The position numbers were made by a program, and so were the translations under genes. A DNA stretch of 5,710 bases from NCBI GenBank assembly GCA_002763025.1, contig PCYG01000051.1, forward strand, positions 1,575 to 7,284, in the 5' to 3' direction. This DNA comes from Candidatus Woesearchaeota archaeon CG10_big_fil_rev_8_21_14_0_10_32_24 (GTDB taxonomy: Archaea; Nanobdellota; Nanobdellia; Woesearchaeales; GW2011-AR9). The notes under the pieces were generated by a model, which saw only the letters and a program-made list of their open reading frames with translations, did not search any database and had not been told where the DNA came from. Positions 5,581 to 5,710 of the stretch are shown piece by piece. The stretch's first letter is position 1, and each line of letters begins with the position of its first letter.

Positions 5581-5710
5581 TGAAGCAGAGAAAGCACCAA
5601 TTTATGAACGTTTATCGAATCTAACATTTCTTTGCGGGTGGGGGAAGCCCCTTACGGGGTGCCCGCAGTGCAATCCAACCAGCAGAAAAGTGAGTCGGTG
5701 CTATCTCTGC
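5581..5710 (+). ncRNA. Structured non-coding RNA, unidentified, reaching the window edge
   Basis: Bases 5634-5710 are about 62% G+C in an AT-rich genome and contain no plausible gene. A long stem pairs GCAGAGAAAGCACC (5585-5598) with GGTGCTATCTCTGC (5697-5710): 13 base pairs and a single A-A mismatch. Within it, GCGGG (5634-5638) pairs with CCCGC (5662-5666), flanked by a T-A and a G-T pair, and CCCC TTAC GGGG (5648-5659) forms a terminal hairpin above an asymmetric GGGGGAA bulge. The rest of the interior is an AT-rich arm (5599-5632) and a tail containing AGCAGAAA (5681-5688). A TATA box at 5552-5559 would start the RNA at about 5581. AGCAGAAA recalls a conserved stretch of archaeal RNase P RNA, but the rest does not fit clearly, so I leave the class open. 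The RNA may continue past 5710. Confidence 0.6.

Noticed and set aside
5581..5710. Reading the structured segment as 5S rRNA, because of its length of about 126 bases and closing stem.
   Set aside because: The conserved 5S elements (the CCGAAC...GGAAGUUAAGC region) are absent on both strands.

Overview
The window is AT-rich (about one third G+C) and carries archaeal information-processing genes: an archaeal/eukaryotic-type dimeric glycyl-tRNA synthetase, the large subunit of the archaeal clamp loader, and an OB-fold single-stranded DNA-binding protein of the Sulfolobus SSB type. Four genes have AT-rich TATA elements 25-30 bases before a start codon that lacks a leader. Together with compact spacing, this points to an archaeon with a small genome. 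The style of the RfcL and of the small helical proteins resembles DPANN lineages such as Woesearchaeota, but that placement is an inference.

Layout. From 3487 down to 1, four genes read leftward: rfcL, glyS, an unknown protein with two membrane segments that overlaps the glyS stop by 4 bases, and a single-stranded DNA-binding protein gene that runs off the window at base 1. From 3795 to 5213 a guaB-like gene reads rightward, divergent from rfcL. It meets, with no gap, a small unknown gene reading leftward (5214-5492). The 307-base gap between rfcL and guaB holds the two divergent promoters and a G+C-rich island (about 3600-3657) that may be a small RNA. The right end (about 5581-5710) holds a strongly structured, G+C-rich segment, very probably a non-coding RNA gene cut by the window edge.

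How the genes fit together. RfcL and the SSB act at the replication fork (loading of the PCNA sliding clamp, protection of single strands), GlyRS serves translation, and the GuaB-like protein acts in guanine nucleotide metabolism. No single pathway is encoded; this is a housekeeping cluster. Four genes (rfcL, glyS, guaB and the small unknown gene) look leaderless or nearly so. The membrane-protein gene and the SSB gene, which follow other leftward genes, have Shine-Dalgarno-like motifs.

Most worth a second look: (1) the structured RNA at the right end; (2) rfcL, which stops without a PCNA-binding tail but continues in frame after its TAA for 21 codons into a PIP-box-like sequence and ends at a TGA overlapping the glyS start; (3) the guaB product, which has IMP dehydrogenase ends and CBS domains but a flap resembling GMP reductase and an altered phosphate pocket; (4) the RNA-like island between rfcL and guaB.
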